Of a stretch of DNA of 64,000 nucleotides, positions 23,082 to 34,320 are shown in pieces. The position numbers and the translations under genes are program-made. Source of the stretch: Buxus sempervirens (Eukaryota > Streptophyta > Magnoliopsida > Buxales > Buxaceae). The stretch lies in contig OX387189.1 in assembly GCA_947561395.2 (NCBI GenBank), forward strand, positions 25,668,329 to 25,732,328. Reading direction: 5' to 3'. Each line of letters opens with the position of its first letter. Position 1 is the stretch's first letter. The notes under the pieces were generated by a model. That model was given only the letters and a program-made list of their open reading frames with translations. It had not been told where the DNA came from and made no database searches.

Positions 23082-24712
23082 GAACGGAACCCTAGGTTGT
23101 TCTAGAACCTTTTTTGTATTTGATCTAAATGCATGCTATAAGCCTTGTGATTCTATGAAACCCCTTTCCTATTCAAAGTACCCCAAGATTATCTTGAAGA
23201 ACTGTGTTTAATGGGGAGAGAGAACTAAGGGAAACGATAATGGAATGGAACCCTAGGTTGCTTTTAGAACCTTATTTTGATGAATATGAATGCATGCTAT
23301 GTTCTGGAATGGTTTCTACACTTACACATACATAGCACATGTTTTGGCGGGATGGGCTCACATTCCGGGTTTATTGCATTTATTGTGATAAATCTGAAAT
23401 AAATAGCCCCAATCAATTCTGGAATGTATTTAAATGATTTTTAAAGGATTTGTATTCATCTTGCACGAATTGCACACACTTTGTCACAGTTTTGAATTGT
23501 TTTTCTCCAAAGAAGGCCTAACTTGACAACAACTGTACCCCTACTTCGAACACTCATAACTTCATCGTCCGGATGAATTTTGGAGTGATTCTAGAACCAT
23601 GAGAAAGGTGAGGCTGTCTAGTTTATGCCTACCAAATTTCATTAATTTCTATGAAGCAGATTCTTGACATTTCTCTGTCGAAGTTGATAGGTAAGTTCTG
23701 ATATGAATACAGAACCTATCACTTCGATCGAGCGCCATGTGTTTGTCTTCAATCCGATTCGAGTGATTTTTATTTCTGGGCACTCCTTTATGAGTCTAGT
23801 TTTAAATCCAGTTGGTTTCATAGTTTTTTGACTCCATTTGTGTTGTGAACAACAGATTTACTCAGAGCTGTTCAACAGCACTTTTCTGGGTAAATCTGTG
23901 ATCTTTGAGGCCTGTTCGGGGGACCACCCAAGGCACATCCGAATGAATTTTTGTATGAGGCTAGTTTCATTTGAAATATGGCCATACAGACTTCAATCAC
24001 ACCAAATTTCATAAATTTCTATGGAGCTGATTTGTCTAGGTGAGTTTCCAAACTTGCCTACTTGCCACTTTTAATCATCTCCAGCAGCAACTTTAAAGGA
24101 GCATAACTCCTAGGATTTCAACCGGAATTACTTGAAATTTTGCATGAGTCTATTATTTACCATAATCTTTCACATGTATTTGGTTTGGTTCATTTTAAAA
24201 TTGGATTTGAATGACCTCAAGACAAATGGCATTACTTTTCACCGAATTTTCCGGATTTAACTCAACTTGGTTTTATGCAACTTTCGCTATGATTTCCATC
24301 TTTTGGTGATATTCCAGAAGTGATATTGACATAAGAGAGGATCTGGAATCCATTTGGATCTTCATGTGAAGATATCATACATTTGTCATTTTTCAAGGTT
24401 TTTAATGATTTAGCAAGCTTTCTTACTTTTTTGCATGAACAAACACTTGGCAACCACCTTGTGTGGGTGAACGGGGGTGCCTAACACCTTCCCCTGTTCA
24501 TAATCTAATCCCCTTACCCATCTCTGGATTTGATTTTTAAGTAGAGTTATCTTTACTCTAGAATTTGCCTTTTAGCTATTTTTGTTTATCTTTAATCTTT
24601 TGGTGTCCATTCACACCCAAAATTTTGAATGGTGGCGACTCTCCCATTTTTACGTTGAGCCCGTGTGCTGACAGAGAGGAAAGCATCCCGGTGATTTTTC
24701 CCATGTCTCACA

Positions 24713-24905
24713 CCGAGTTCTCGCTCATCTTGCGCCAAGGGTTTTAGTTAGCGCGAGATATTGTTTTGTTATCGCCAAGTTCGCGCTTATCTCACGCTAA
24801 TTACTTTTAGTTAGTGCGAAGTGTGTTTTGTTGGTATTGCCGAGTTCACGCCGACCTAGCGCCAATTGCCCCGAAGTCAGCGCACCCACTAATTTACACA
24901 GTGAG
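24713..24905. repeat. Three-copy ~63-bp tandem repeat after LTR C
   Basis: Three diverged units, each starting GCC(A/G)AGTTC(T/G/A)CGC and including a TTTTAGTTAG-like stretch in the first two. It abuts the LTR end. Origin unknown. Confidence 0.55.
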
Positions 24906-26230
24906 TTGCGGTTGATCAGACTGAGTCTATTTTTGATACTTTAGGGATTAAATCTTTTTGCCAAAACCTAGATTAGGATACTAGAGGTATCTTAAGTTAA
25001 CCAAAAACTTTCGTAGAAATAAGCACATGAATTGTGGGTTTTACATGGCAACTTTGGGAAAATTGTTGGGGTAAATTTCTGTTCTAAATGCCATGAGTTA
25101 AGGACTTAGTTTTTAATTGTGTTTTATGTTTGTTCCGGTTGATGAACTCGTTCTAATCGAGATTTGTGTGCTTTACAACTGTTGAGCCGTATGTGCCACA
25201 ATATCTTTGTGAAAATAGAAAATGGGTTTTATTACCAATGGTCTTGTGTTTTGGGATTTGAGTAATTACTGAAAGTACATGAGGTACTGTTCTGGTCCGG
25301 AGTGACCTGTGTTTAGTTGTGTTGTGTTATACATGATGATGGATATGTTTGGTTTTAATGTGATGTCAAAGTTGAGTTTATACGATGGTTTTTCTGTTTT
25401 GGTTTAGCTTGTCCTGGATCCATGCTTAAGCTTAGTAATGTGATGGTATTGTTGGTTGGTGTAATTGCATGGCCTTGTGTGTTGCCACGACTGGTGTAGA
25501 GCAGTCAGAAACCCTGAGTAGGCCTGGTTGTCAATGCTGAAACCCAGGGAGTAGGCCGGCATTGGATGACGAAACCCTGAGTAGGCCGTCATTTCAGAGT
25601 TCTGAAACCCTAAGTAGGCCGGAACTGTGTATATGGAGGTGTGGATGTCTCCTTGGCATGTCAATTAATCAATTTAACAATAGTCATGACATTGACCATT
25701 CGATGTGTTGTCGGTATTGTTATTGAAACATGATTGGAAACTAATATTGGTTTTGGATTTAAACTTGGAAATATTCTTGGTTGCTTTAATCATACTGGCT
25801 ATTTATCGGTGCATAATTTGAACTGTTGTTAACTATTTCTGCATGCATATGCTACTCGCTGAGATATTCGTATCTCGCTCTTTTGTTTTTGTTTTTTATT
25901 TTCATATACTTGTGGTGAGGCGACTACTGGGGTAGATCCGACTGAGGGGTATAGGGAGGAAGATTACTATTATATTCCATGGACTTGTAGGTTATTTTGG
26001 ATTGGACTTTTAATTTATTTAATGTTGAAAGTGAAATAAATTAGTTCGAGGTTGAACCATTTGATTTTAATAAAGCTGAATTTTGAATTCTTAGATAATA
26101 AATGTTTGTGCACTCTGATATGGTTTAGTTTAGGTGATTATCCAACAATCACAATTATTTTAGATCCTTACCTAACACTCTATGAGACGTGTTATACCTT
26201 TATTGAACAACACGGATCTGGGGTGTTACA
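24906..26230 (-). mobile_element. LTR remnant related to the nested solo LTR
   Basis: On the minus strand it begins TGTAACACCCCAGATCC at 26230. It shares a stretch near 25850-25890 (GCTACTCGCTGAGATA then GTATCTCGCTC) with the inverted sequence at 19940-19995, and repeated GAAACCCTGAGTAGGCC blocks at 25508-25620. The left boundary is unclear. It interrupts a Tat LTR fragment that resumes at 26231. Confidence 0.55.
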
Positions 26231-26435
26231 TAAGGAGATAGGGTAAGGGGGTTAGGTTATGAGTAAAGGAAGGTGTTAGGCCACTCATTCATATAAGATG
26301 GTTTTCATATGCTTATTTATGCTACATACTTGCTTACATACAAAAATACCCAAAATAGGTAACGGTAAGCAAACACATGTGTGATTCTTCACATAAGTTG
26401 TCGAATTGATTTTGGACTCTTTCTGTGGATGTATC
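26231..26435 (-). mobile_element. Fragment of Tat LTR family A
   Basis: Resembles 2831-2940 of LTR A (GGGTAAGGGG, then GGAAGGTGTTAGG, then ATTCA). Truncated on both sides by other insertions. Confidence 0.5.
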
Positions 26436-28380
26436 TGTAAAACCCCGACCCGGATTATACCTTAATTATTAAGTTAAATTATCTAATGTAGGATTATTAG
26501 ACTAATTAAGTATTTGTGTTATGAAGGTGAGGTGGATGTGGATCATGCCTGACGATTTAAGGAAATCAAATTGAATTTTATTGAAGGTTATTAAGGTAAG
26601 CTTAGTTAATGTTATGTCTCAATTTCAATTGGCCAAAATACCCTCCAATTAGTTCTAGTGAATTAGAAATCAAAATTTGAAAAATTAGAGTTAAATGTGA
26701 AAAAGTTAGCCTTGACATGCAAACCTTGAATCGTGCGTTGAACTAAATCCTGTAGAAACCTTTTGATAAAAGCTCAACGCCCAAACGTCCAACTTTAACG
26801 TTCGCGCGTCCAATACAAAATTTCCAGATTTCTTATTTTGAGGCCAAGATTCAAATTTCAACACTTCTAGATTAATCTTGAACCCTCATTAACACCAATT
26901 TGGGCCAAGTATACTTAGAGCACACCCTCCCAAGTAAACCTAATGTACACCCTTTCATGTATACCACAAAGTACCTCCCAAGTACACTTAAAGTACCTTC
27001 CAAGTGTACCCAAATTACTATTCAAGAATACCCAAAGTACCTTTCAAGAGTACCTAAAGTATCTCCTAAGAATACTCAAAGAACCTCTCAAGTATACTCA
27101 AGATACCGTCCAAATAACACTAGAGTACCTCCTTGTATTACCCAAGGTACCCCACTTCTATGCCCAAAGTACACCGAAGTATTACCCAAGGTACCACCCA
27201 AGTATTACTTAAAGTACCACCCAATTATACTTAAGGTACCCCACATGTATACCTAAAGTACCCCCCTTGTATTGATTAAGGTACCCCACATATATACCTA
27301 AAGTACCCCCCTTGTATTGCCTAAGGTACCCCATATGTATACCTAAAGTACCCCCCTTGTATTGCCTAAGGTACCCTCTTGTTTTACCTAAGGTATATCT
27401 CTTTATATAACTAAGGTACCCCCTTGTATAACTAAAATACCCCTCATTTATATAACTAAGGTAGCCCCTTGTATAACTAAGGTACCTTCTCTTTTATAAC
27501 TAAGGTACCCCCCAAGCATCCCTAAAGTATACCCCTTGAAATAGCTAAGGTAAATCCCTTGAAACACCAAGGTACCCCCCCTCAGATAACACTAAGGTAC
27601 CCCCCACTTAACACTAAGGTACTCCCCTAGTATGCCTTAGGTACATCCTAGGGTTTTAGTTGAATAAAAGCTTTGTTTAGGGGCAGATTTGAATGACCAA
27701 AAGTTGGGCATATAAAAGGATGCCCTAGCTAATATTTTAAGTGTTTTGAGAACCCTTTCTCTTGTATTGGACGTATAGAACATGGAGATGAGCGAGAGCT
27801 TGCTAAAAAGCTTAAATAAGAAGGAGAAGAAGGAGAAGAAGAAGAGAGATTGAAGAGAACTGAGCTTCTCCATTAAACAAATAGCAAACCCTTCAAAACA
27901 AAATGTATTACCAAAATTCGTATTCACTCTCTAGGGTTTGATTTATTTTGAAGAAATGATCTTGCATGTTGGTATTTTCTTCTAAAACTCGTAAGTTTTG
28001 GTTGTATAACACTCTTGTTTAATTTTCTATTGATTTACTATGGGTTTGCAACCTAGATTGATCATATTTCAGATTTGGGTTTGAGTTTTGTGTTTTGAAT
28101 GAGGTTTCATGTGTTAGATTTGTGTTCATATGGATTTGGGATGAGTCTTTGTTTTGGAAGGTGTTTTTAAGTATGTTGGGATGATTTATGATTATCACAT
28201 TTGGTGTTGGAAAGGTTAAGAATGATTTGTATGAGTTTTATCTTGAAAATAGCCAAAAATACTTCAAAACTCGACTTGGCAATTAATCCTGAGCCAAAAC
28301 CCCCAAAAATAGTCTCTGTTATCCTAATCGCGAATCTAGTCGCCCGAATGTCCATTAGGATTAGGTTGAACGCCCGAATG
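26436..28380 (+). mobile_element. LTR (family G) with GGTACC minisatellite and TATA box
   Basis: Begins TGTAAAACCCCGACCCGG, the same start as the copy at 59346; the first ~200 bp of the two copies align. A TATA box (ATATAAAAG) lies at 27710-27718, directly after the minisatellite, so this is the promoter half of an LTR on the plus strand. The 3' boundary is uncertain; repeated AACGCCCGAATGTC occurs at 28339-28385. No coding region. Confidence 0.6.
26890..27650. repeat. GGTACC minisatellite, copy 1
   Basis: More than 30 degenerate units of about 18-26 bp built on CCTAAGGTACCCC or CCAAAGTACCTCC; many contain the palindrome GGTACC. The left part favours CAAAGTACC and the right part TAAGGTACC, showing progressive unit change. 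Short open frames here are artefacts of the repeat. Confidence 0.85.
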
Positions 28381-28388
28381 TCAGCCCT

Positions 28389-28560
28389 GTAAGTAAATGT
28401 CATGTGTATTTTATGTTTCCATTTACTTAAGTCTTTACATGTAAATAAGGTTTTACCCCCCATTTGAAACTATTAAAAATACTCCCAAGATCCAATTCCA
28501 AACCAATAAAAAGTCAACTTTCCAATTCATGCATAAATTTCCAGTTTTGCCCGATTTTCA
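28389..28560 (-). mobile_element. Second fragment of Tat LTR family A
   Basis: Matches 4890-5050 of LTR A (GTAAATGTC, CCATTTACTTAAG, TTACATGTAAATAAG, AAAAAGTCAACTTTCC). It shows this family is abundant locally. Confidence 0.6.
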
Positions 28561-29340
28561 TCAAAAACCACTTTTTGAGTTCCATACCCAAATGAGTGAT
28601 TCAGAAGCCCATAAGGGTGGGCTTCAAACCCTATCTTGCCCCTATCAAGGTGGTAACAGGGCGAAGTGGGTATGCCCCTGGTTGGTGTATAAAATACAAA
28701 AAAAGACCATTTTTTTAAATAGAATATAAACATTAATAATATATTTATTAACAAAATATGTTTTTTTATATATATTATGCATAGAAATAATATTTAAAAC
28801 ATATTAAAAATAATATTTTATTTTAATATATAAAGGTTGGGTTCAGGGTAGGGTCGCTGCGGGTTAGGATAAACCCCGAACTTGCCTTAACCCGATTATA
28901 GATATACCAAACCCTAACTGTTAGGGGTGGGGCAGGTTACGCATTTAACCTGCACCGTTGCCATCCCTACGTGTAAGAAACCATAGGACTAGTGATCCAT
29001 TTTTGTAGTTACTGGTTTTTTGCCTGCCAATATAGGATATATGATGGCGAGAGAAATAAGAAGGCCCAAACCTTGTCGGGTTTGCCCACAGCAACACAGC
29101 CAGGTAAGGCCCATCTTAAGAATAAACAATTTGTTGTTGATATAAGAGATAAACAACACAAAATATGACGGTCGTGCCTCGTGCCTCAACTCCAAATTTG
29201 TCCTCTATTTGGTTAAACTTTCCTCAACCCGACATAGGATCTAGCTTCATCTATTCAACATTACTGTAGGGAAGATCATGATATTCTTTATCCAAATTAA
29301 TAATCCCCAATTAACTAGCATTTACATCGGCCGGAGTCTC
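28561..29340. other. Intergenic, no gene seen
   Basis: A/T-rich. 28600-28980 contains GGGTGGG- and GGTTAGG-rich segments ending TTGCCATCCCTA, which resembles a hAT-type MITE terminus, but I could not find a matching second end or target duplication. Confidence 0.4.
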
Positions 29341-29346
29341 TTGCAT

Positions 29347-29665
29347 GGAAGATCGGCTGGAGCATCCATTGATCTTCACCACGTGTCCTACTCATTTATC
29401 ATACCAACCTATCATGATAAAATGGGTTGTACCAAACAATAAGTTGGGTTGTACTCCATGATGAATGGGATTGTACCCATGATAAGTTGAATTGTACCCT
29501 ATGATATGTACCTTGGGTTGTACCCACGAAGAGTTGAGTTGTATCCTATGCTAAACTATGTTGCACCCTTGATAAGTGAGTTGTACCCAGTGATTAACTT
29601 GGTTGTAGCCAATAATAAATTATGGACACATGGCAAAGATCTATGGAGGCTCCAGCCGATCTTCC
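29347..29665. mobile_element. Fold-back element with internal repeats
   Basis: Arms of about 43 bp at 29347-29389 and 29624-29665 are inverted copies: GGAAGATCGGCTGGAGC, then TCCAT, GATCTT and GTGTCC. The ~235-bp loop consists of about eight degenerate units of GGGTTGTACCCATGATAAGTT. No obvious target-site duplication, so class is uncertain (MITE or fold-back). Confidence 0.6.
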
Positions 29666-29689
29666 AGCATTAGGCTCTAGCAGTTACGG

Positions 29690-30490
29690 GGCCTAATTAA
29701 CTACTCTTGATTTTTGGGCACAAAAATCAACAATTAAGTCCCTTTTTGTAGTGGCAGAGCATGCCCAAGTCCACCCCATTGAAAGGAAATTTTATTTATT
29801 ATTTTTTCCAATAATTAAATAAATTATTTTAAAGTAAGAAAAATATATAAATAACAGAGACCAACTACAAAAAGAAATTAAATATGCAATAATACCAAAA
29901 CATTATTAGGATTAAAAATTCTAATTCAAGTACTTTACAAATATATATTATATATAAAATTATATTTATCTATTACTATTATAAAAAGGATACCCTATTT
30001 TCTGGTTGACATTTGATACCAAAAACACCCTCCACATTTTTATCAAATTAACTCTTGCACCCATTTGTTAATGCATACCACATGTATCAATAATTGCCTA
30101 ACATTTTAATACCCAAAACGCCCTCAATTCTCTTTCAAATTTGCTACGCGCATTAGCGCATAATGCGTGCATTCCCCTAATAATATATAATATGAACATA
30201 GGGAATGGCCAAGACGACCTAAGAATTCCTAGGTGTGATAAATCCTACCCAAAATTTTTTGAAGCTTTTAAAAATCTTGTCTAGCCGGGTCCTATGGACA
30301 ACCAATGAGTGACCAAGCCCACCCATAAACAGGTAGGTCATCTAGATCAACCGGGTCCATGAACTCCCTTTTCAAAAGCAACCACATATGCAGTCAAAAC
30401 CCAAAACCTCTTTAGATACTACCCATCAATCGTAATTTGCAACCATCAGGATTCAAATCCTATAGAATCGATTCCGTCTGTATGTACCAA
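29690..30490. other. A/T-rich intergenic DNA
   Basis: No open frame or repeat structure of note beyond simple A/T-rich stretches (29800-30000). Confidence 0.5.
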
Positions 30491-30887
30491 GTAAGGCCTC
30501 GTTTGGCTTTCATTCCGGATTAGGAACTCATTCCAAGAATGAGTTCTTAAAACTCATTTTGCGAATCAATTTTGAAGTCTTTCTAATTGCGTTTGGTTAG
30601 CACGTAGTAGAATGAATTTTCACCTAGAAAACTGTTTGGTTAACAAGTAATAAAATGAGTTCCATAAAATTTGTTTTTCCCTTTTTTTTTCTTTTTCCAT
30701 GAATAATTATAAGAAATTGGTTGATCCTTGAAAGATAAAACTTGAAACACCTAAGAAATGAAAAAGAAAGACAAAATAAATGACGGGTTTGCTGATTATG
30801 TCTATTAATTTAAAACACATAATGATAGCAACTATCAGTAAAGTCACAAAGTCCTATCACATCCATAATTTGTAGCATAGTTCATTA

Positions 30888-31069
30888 CATTAACACAAAT
30901 AATACTTTCAAGGGCATTCACTATTGCAAGATGCGATATAACTTCAGCAATTGATTGTCTAAATGCATCCATCCTCCTTATTCCTTGTTCTTGTACTACT
31001 TCATCTGGATCTGGTTCATCATTAATGTGCTCTTCTTCAATAATTAAATCTTCTTACTGTACTCTGTTG
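30888..31069 (-). pseudogene. Possible PIF transposase C-terminal remnant
   Basis: The minus strand reads an acidic stretch (EEEHINDEPDPDE) followed by RRMDAFRQSIAEVI, resembling the end of PIF/Harbinger transposases as I remember them, where an acidic region precedes an R-x-x-I-A helix. No catalytic DDE motif is visible nearby. Tentative. Confidence 0.3.
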
Positions 31070-32817
31070 AATTGACGAAATAAAAGATTATAGCTATGAG
31101 TGTGATATTGGTCCAAACACCAAGTGGCAATAAGTGAAAAAAAGTAATAAAAAAAATGGCGAGGCAACCTATATCCCTAAGGGGTAAACAACTCGATAAT
31201 GGCAAAACTTGCAATCGCCATAGCTTAGCAACAAGCCACTAAAAAGGCAGCCATGACTAAGGAGATGTTGGATGGCAACAGCCCCATGGGCAGCAACGAC
31301 CAAATAACAATGATATGTTTATGGCAAGAGTCTCCAAGCAACTAAGGACTTAAATATTACTCTTAACAACAAAAGCTTGCAAAGTGATAATTCTGTAAGA
31401 CACATTTCAAATGAGTTGATCTTAAAAGCCATCTGTTATGGCAAAGAAGGACTCAAATCAGTTGCATTCTGAATGAAGATTACATTCATGTCAATCCGCA
31501 CACTACAATGACAAATATTTTAGTCCTTACATGTTCCTTGAGAGCAACCCAGATGTTATCAATGGCAGCTGAAAAAGTTATCTGGAAACATGGATTTACA
31601 ATACTTAACTATCTAATGGTCATTTGGTATAATATCATGTCTAGAAATAGAGGATTCAGGTCAGAAAGAGAGGCCTTATCGGACAAGAGAAATTGCTGTT
31701 ATCCTCTCTCATGGGCTTGCTTATTCAGACCTCTTTAAGCATCCATCAAGCAATAAATAGTATTATAAAGCACTAAATGGATGGCTGTATCTATTGGGAT
31801 TAGCACTACATCGCCTCATTGCTATATTCTATGTGTCTTTGTAATTAGAAAAGGAAGCCAATACATCTAACAACCCAATGGGGAGATTATTCATCCATTA
31901 CTAAAAATCATAAAGGAAACAATAGATGAGACCAGCACGGAGCCAATGTGTGAGAAACAGAGACGAATAATCTGATGCAGAGGTTGAAAGAATTCAACTT
32001 AGAAAATCAACTTGATTATCATGAAGAACAGCTCAAACCATTCACACTGGAATGTAAAGAAAATGAAAGAGTTCCAATGATAGAATTATGAAAAATAAGT
32101 TGAGGTAGAGGATTCATTGAAATAATTCAACTTAGAAAATAAGCTAGATTATCATGAAGAGCAGCTCAAACTATTCACTCAAATGTAAAGAAAGTGAAAA
32201 AGTTCCAATGACAGAATGATGAAATTAAAGCAGCCAACAGACATAAATAAGTAATACAAGGCATAAGTAAAACATGATTCATCTTTAGGGCATGCACATA
32301 ATTTTAAATAACAATCCAATCCCCCTTCGCCTTCACCACCATGATTTGGTTCCAAACTGCTCTGCCTAATTTCTAGCATGAGTCCAAACAAACAGCCATG
32401 GAAAATACACATTTTTTCAACTTTTTAATGAGACAATCAAGAAGAGCTCAAAAGACAAATTTTCCATAAATTATGATTCAATACAAACATTTTTACATTG
32501 TAATTAATTCTAACAAAAAATGAATGGATCCTCTGCTATAGCCTATGGGGTTGTTCCCCAGATCAGCTTTTCTTGTGAGTAAAATATTCAAATTTGTTTC
32601 ACCAGTTTTTATAGTAGAAAATTGACCCTAGCAAGGTGGACTGTCTCTTTCAGATCCAAGTATCTCCCCTTGAAACAGGCCTTTAAAAGTCACTCCATTG
32701 CTTCTGATCTTCCAATTGAGTTAATAATCCATCCAATTTCCCTCTTCTAGCTCCACAACCTTCATATCCTTGACATTCTATTCCAGTTTAAAACTCACTT
32801 GCTGATACTTCTGGCTT

Positions 32818-33536
32818 CTAGATTTTTTCTGGCAAATGAGCAGTGCCTAGGTTCTGGGTTTTAAGATCTGAGTTCTGGGTCATCACTGTAGCTGAACCAG
32901 ATTCCATCATATTTGCCATTTCTGAATGGGGTTTCACAGACCCTTCTGAGAAATGATGTCTCCCGTCATGATGAGTTTCCACTGTCCACAACATAACCAG
33001 TGCCACCATGACTATTGCTAGAGCAATCAATGCTGCCCACACCATCTGAGCATAGTCCTTCATTGGTTTGCAGTGTTTGGAAAGGATCTCACTGAAAGCA
33101 TCTGTTACTATCTTGCAATCTACCAGATTTTGCATACCAGGATAGGCATTTAGTAAATTCTGAATAGAACTTGTGTAGGCTTCCACTGTTCTAAAATCAC
33201 TAGCAGAGATCAATTCTCCTCCTCTGCAGGTTCCACCACCCCCATTGGTACAAGTAAGTACTCTCAGGACCTTCAAAACAAGATAAAAAACCATAAATAG
33301 CTGCTTTTGATTGCTGAGATCTTTGACTTCCTGATCATTTTTTGGGGCATACCTGGGGAATGTCTCCTATCCGGATTGAATTCGTCGGACAATTGTTTGG
33401 CTGGTACTCTATATTCTGGTGGTTCAGAGAAAGGATTGCAGATTTGGAGAAGATTTGGGTTTGAAGGTCCTTGCAGGACTGATATATTTGCATTCACCTG
33501 TTGTTTTATGTTTGCATTCACCTGTTGCTTTTACAG
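32818..33536 (-). pseudogene. Captured fragment of a tweety-like plant membrane protein gene
   Basis: Two exons on the minus strand. Exon a (~33536-33353) reads VNANISVLQGPSNPNLLQIC then NPFSEPPEY, followed by a one-base shift after which Cys- and Pro-containing sequence continues to the donor CCCCAG|GTATGC. An 82-bp intron (33352-33271) ends TTTTGAAG. Exon b (33270-32818) has TCRGGELISASDFRTVEAY, a conserved Cys (LVDCKIV), a transmembrane helix (MVWAALIALAIVMVALVMLW) and a polar tail. It resembles the C-terminus of a plant family annotated as transmembrane/plasma membrane fusion or tweety-like proteins (from memory). Intron retention shows DNA-level capture. It cannot make the full protein. 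Confidence 0.6.
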
Positions 33537-33704
33537 TGTAAGGAAAATCAAAATCAGTAAACGACCCTTCTCTCAATAAAAGGAAGGGGAGAAAAAGAAA
33601 AAAAAAGGAAATAAATTGTTTCTCCTTTCTCCTTACCACACGAAGCTTGGAGTACTGAAGCCTACGAAGCAGAGTCTCTGCTCCCGATTGAAAGAACAAG
33701 TTTT

Positions 33705-33859
33705 GGTTCTCGTCTTCGTCCAAGAGAACAGATTCATCCAGAAGAAACCCTCGAACGACACCCATCTTGTGTAAACAATCTCGGTTCTCGTCTTCGTCCA
33801 AGAGAATAGATTCATCTAGAAGAAACCCTCGAACGACACCCATCTTGTGTAAACAATCT
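33705..33859. repeat. 78-bp tandem duplication
   Basis: Two copies starting GGTTCTCGTCTTCGTCCAAG at 33705 and 33783, differing at only a few bases, inside the PIF-type element upstream of the captured exons. Recent, judging by similarity. Confidence 0.85.
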
Positions 33860-34320
33860 CTAATCTTCGATTTCTGACAAACCCTTGAACAACATTTTTT
33901 TTTGTGAGAACCCTTGAACAACGTCAGGAGCAGAACAGGATTGACTATTGCAAAAGGAAAAGGAAAAATGGACAACTCACCTCGTACCCAAGACCAAGAA
34001 CAATTAAACACGAAAGTCTTGCTTAGAAGAAGAAGAAGAAGGAAAGTCTCAATTGGCATATTTACAATTTTTGCCACTAGTAAAATGTTATGTTATTTAC
34101 AAGTTTGCCACCGCAAAAACGGCAAAACTCATTCCTAAATCCTAAAAACGGGGTCTAACCCGTTTCAAAAAATCAATGTTTTTCTCATTCTCATTTTAGG
34201 AGAATGAGTTTTGGCACACTTAACCGAACACCTTTATGTCTCTCAAAATTAATTTTAGGCTTTGGAACTCATTCTAAGGCTTGGAATGAGTTCCCAAAAT
34301 GAAAGCCAAACGAGGCCTAA

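Larger units (their letters stand above)
5417..24712 (+). mobile_element. Degraded Tat/Ogre LTR retrotransposon with antisense genes
   Basis: Plus-strand Ty3/gypsy element. Domain order is gag C-terminus, aspartic protease, G-patch-like segment, RT, RNase H, second RNase H and integrase, then a long antisense region, polypurine tract and 3' LTR. Dual RNase H and an antisense gene 3' of pol are known hallmarks of the Tat lineage (Ogre, Retand, Grande). Its own 5' LTR is not in the window: leader sequence at 5417 abuts the oppositely oriented LTR A. Pol carries at least six frame breaks. The 3' LTR is split by a later insertion. Confidence 0.85.
18893..24712 (+). mobile_element. Tat-family 3' LTR (copy C), interrupted
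   Basis: Starts TGTAGACACCCC after the polypurine tract and ends TGTCTCACA. Without the 3329-bp insertion and one TSD copy it is about 2.49 kb. It contains the palindrome array (18993-19137), a TATA-like AATAAATA near 19300 and the splice donor at 19434. An ~80-bp segment (ATTCAAAGTACCCCAAGATT to GGGAAACGATAATGGAA) appears at 19676-19750 and again at 23164-23243, so the LTR also carries an internal duplication. Confidence 0.85.
30495..34317. mobile_element. PIF/Harbinger-type transposon carrying a host gene fragment
   Basis: Termini GGCCTCGTTTGGCTTTCATT are inverted at the two ends, with homology continuing inward (GGAACTCATTCCAAG), for about 45 bp. Flanking TAA at 30492-30494 and 34318-34320 is the 3-bp target duplication typical of PIF/Harbinger. 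Inside are a possible transposase C-terminal remnant (30888-31069), an imperfect direct duplication (31988-32091 and 32124-32222), two exons of a membrane-protein gene (32818-33536) and a 78-bp tandem duplication (33705-33859). No complete transposase, so the copy is non-autonomous. Confidence 0.8.

Noticed and set aside
26900..27256. Pro/Tyr/Lys-rich frames of 89-118 codons
   Set aside because: Translation of the GGTACC minisatellite in overlapping frames; no domain.
28600..28980. hAT-like MITE
   Set aside because: One terminus-like TTGCCATCCCTA only; no matching start or 8-bp duplication found.
33424..34077. 217-codon minus-strand frame in the PIF-type element
   Set aside because: Contains the 78-bp duplication twice and runs through the captured exon in the wrong frame; probably fused 5' UTR-like sequence, not a protein.
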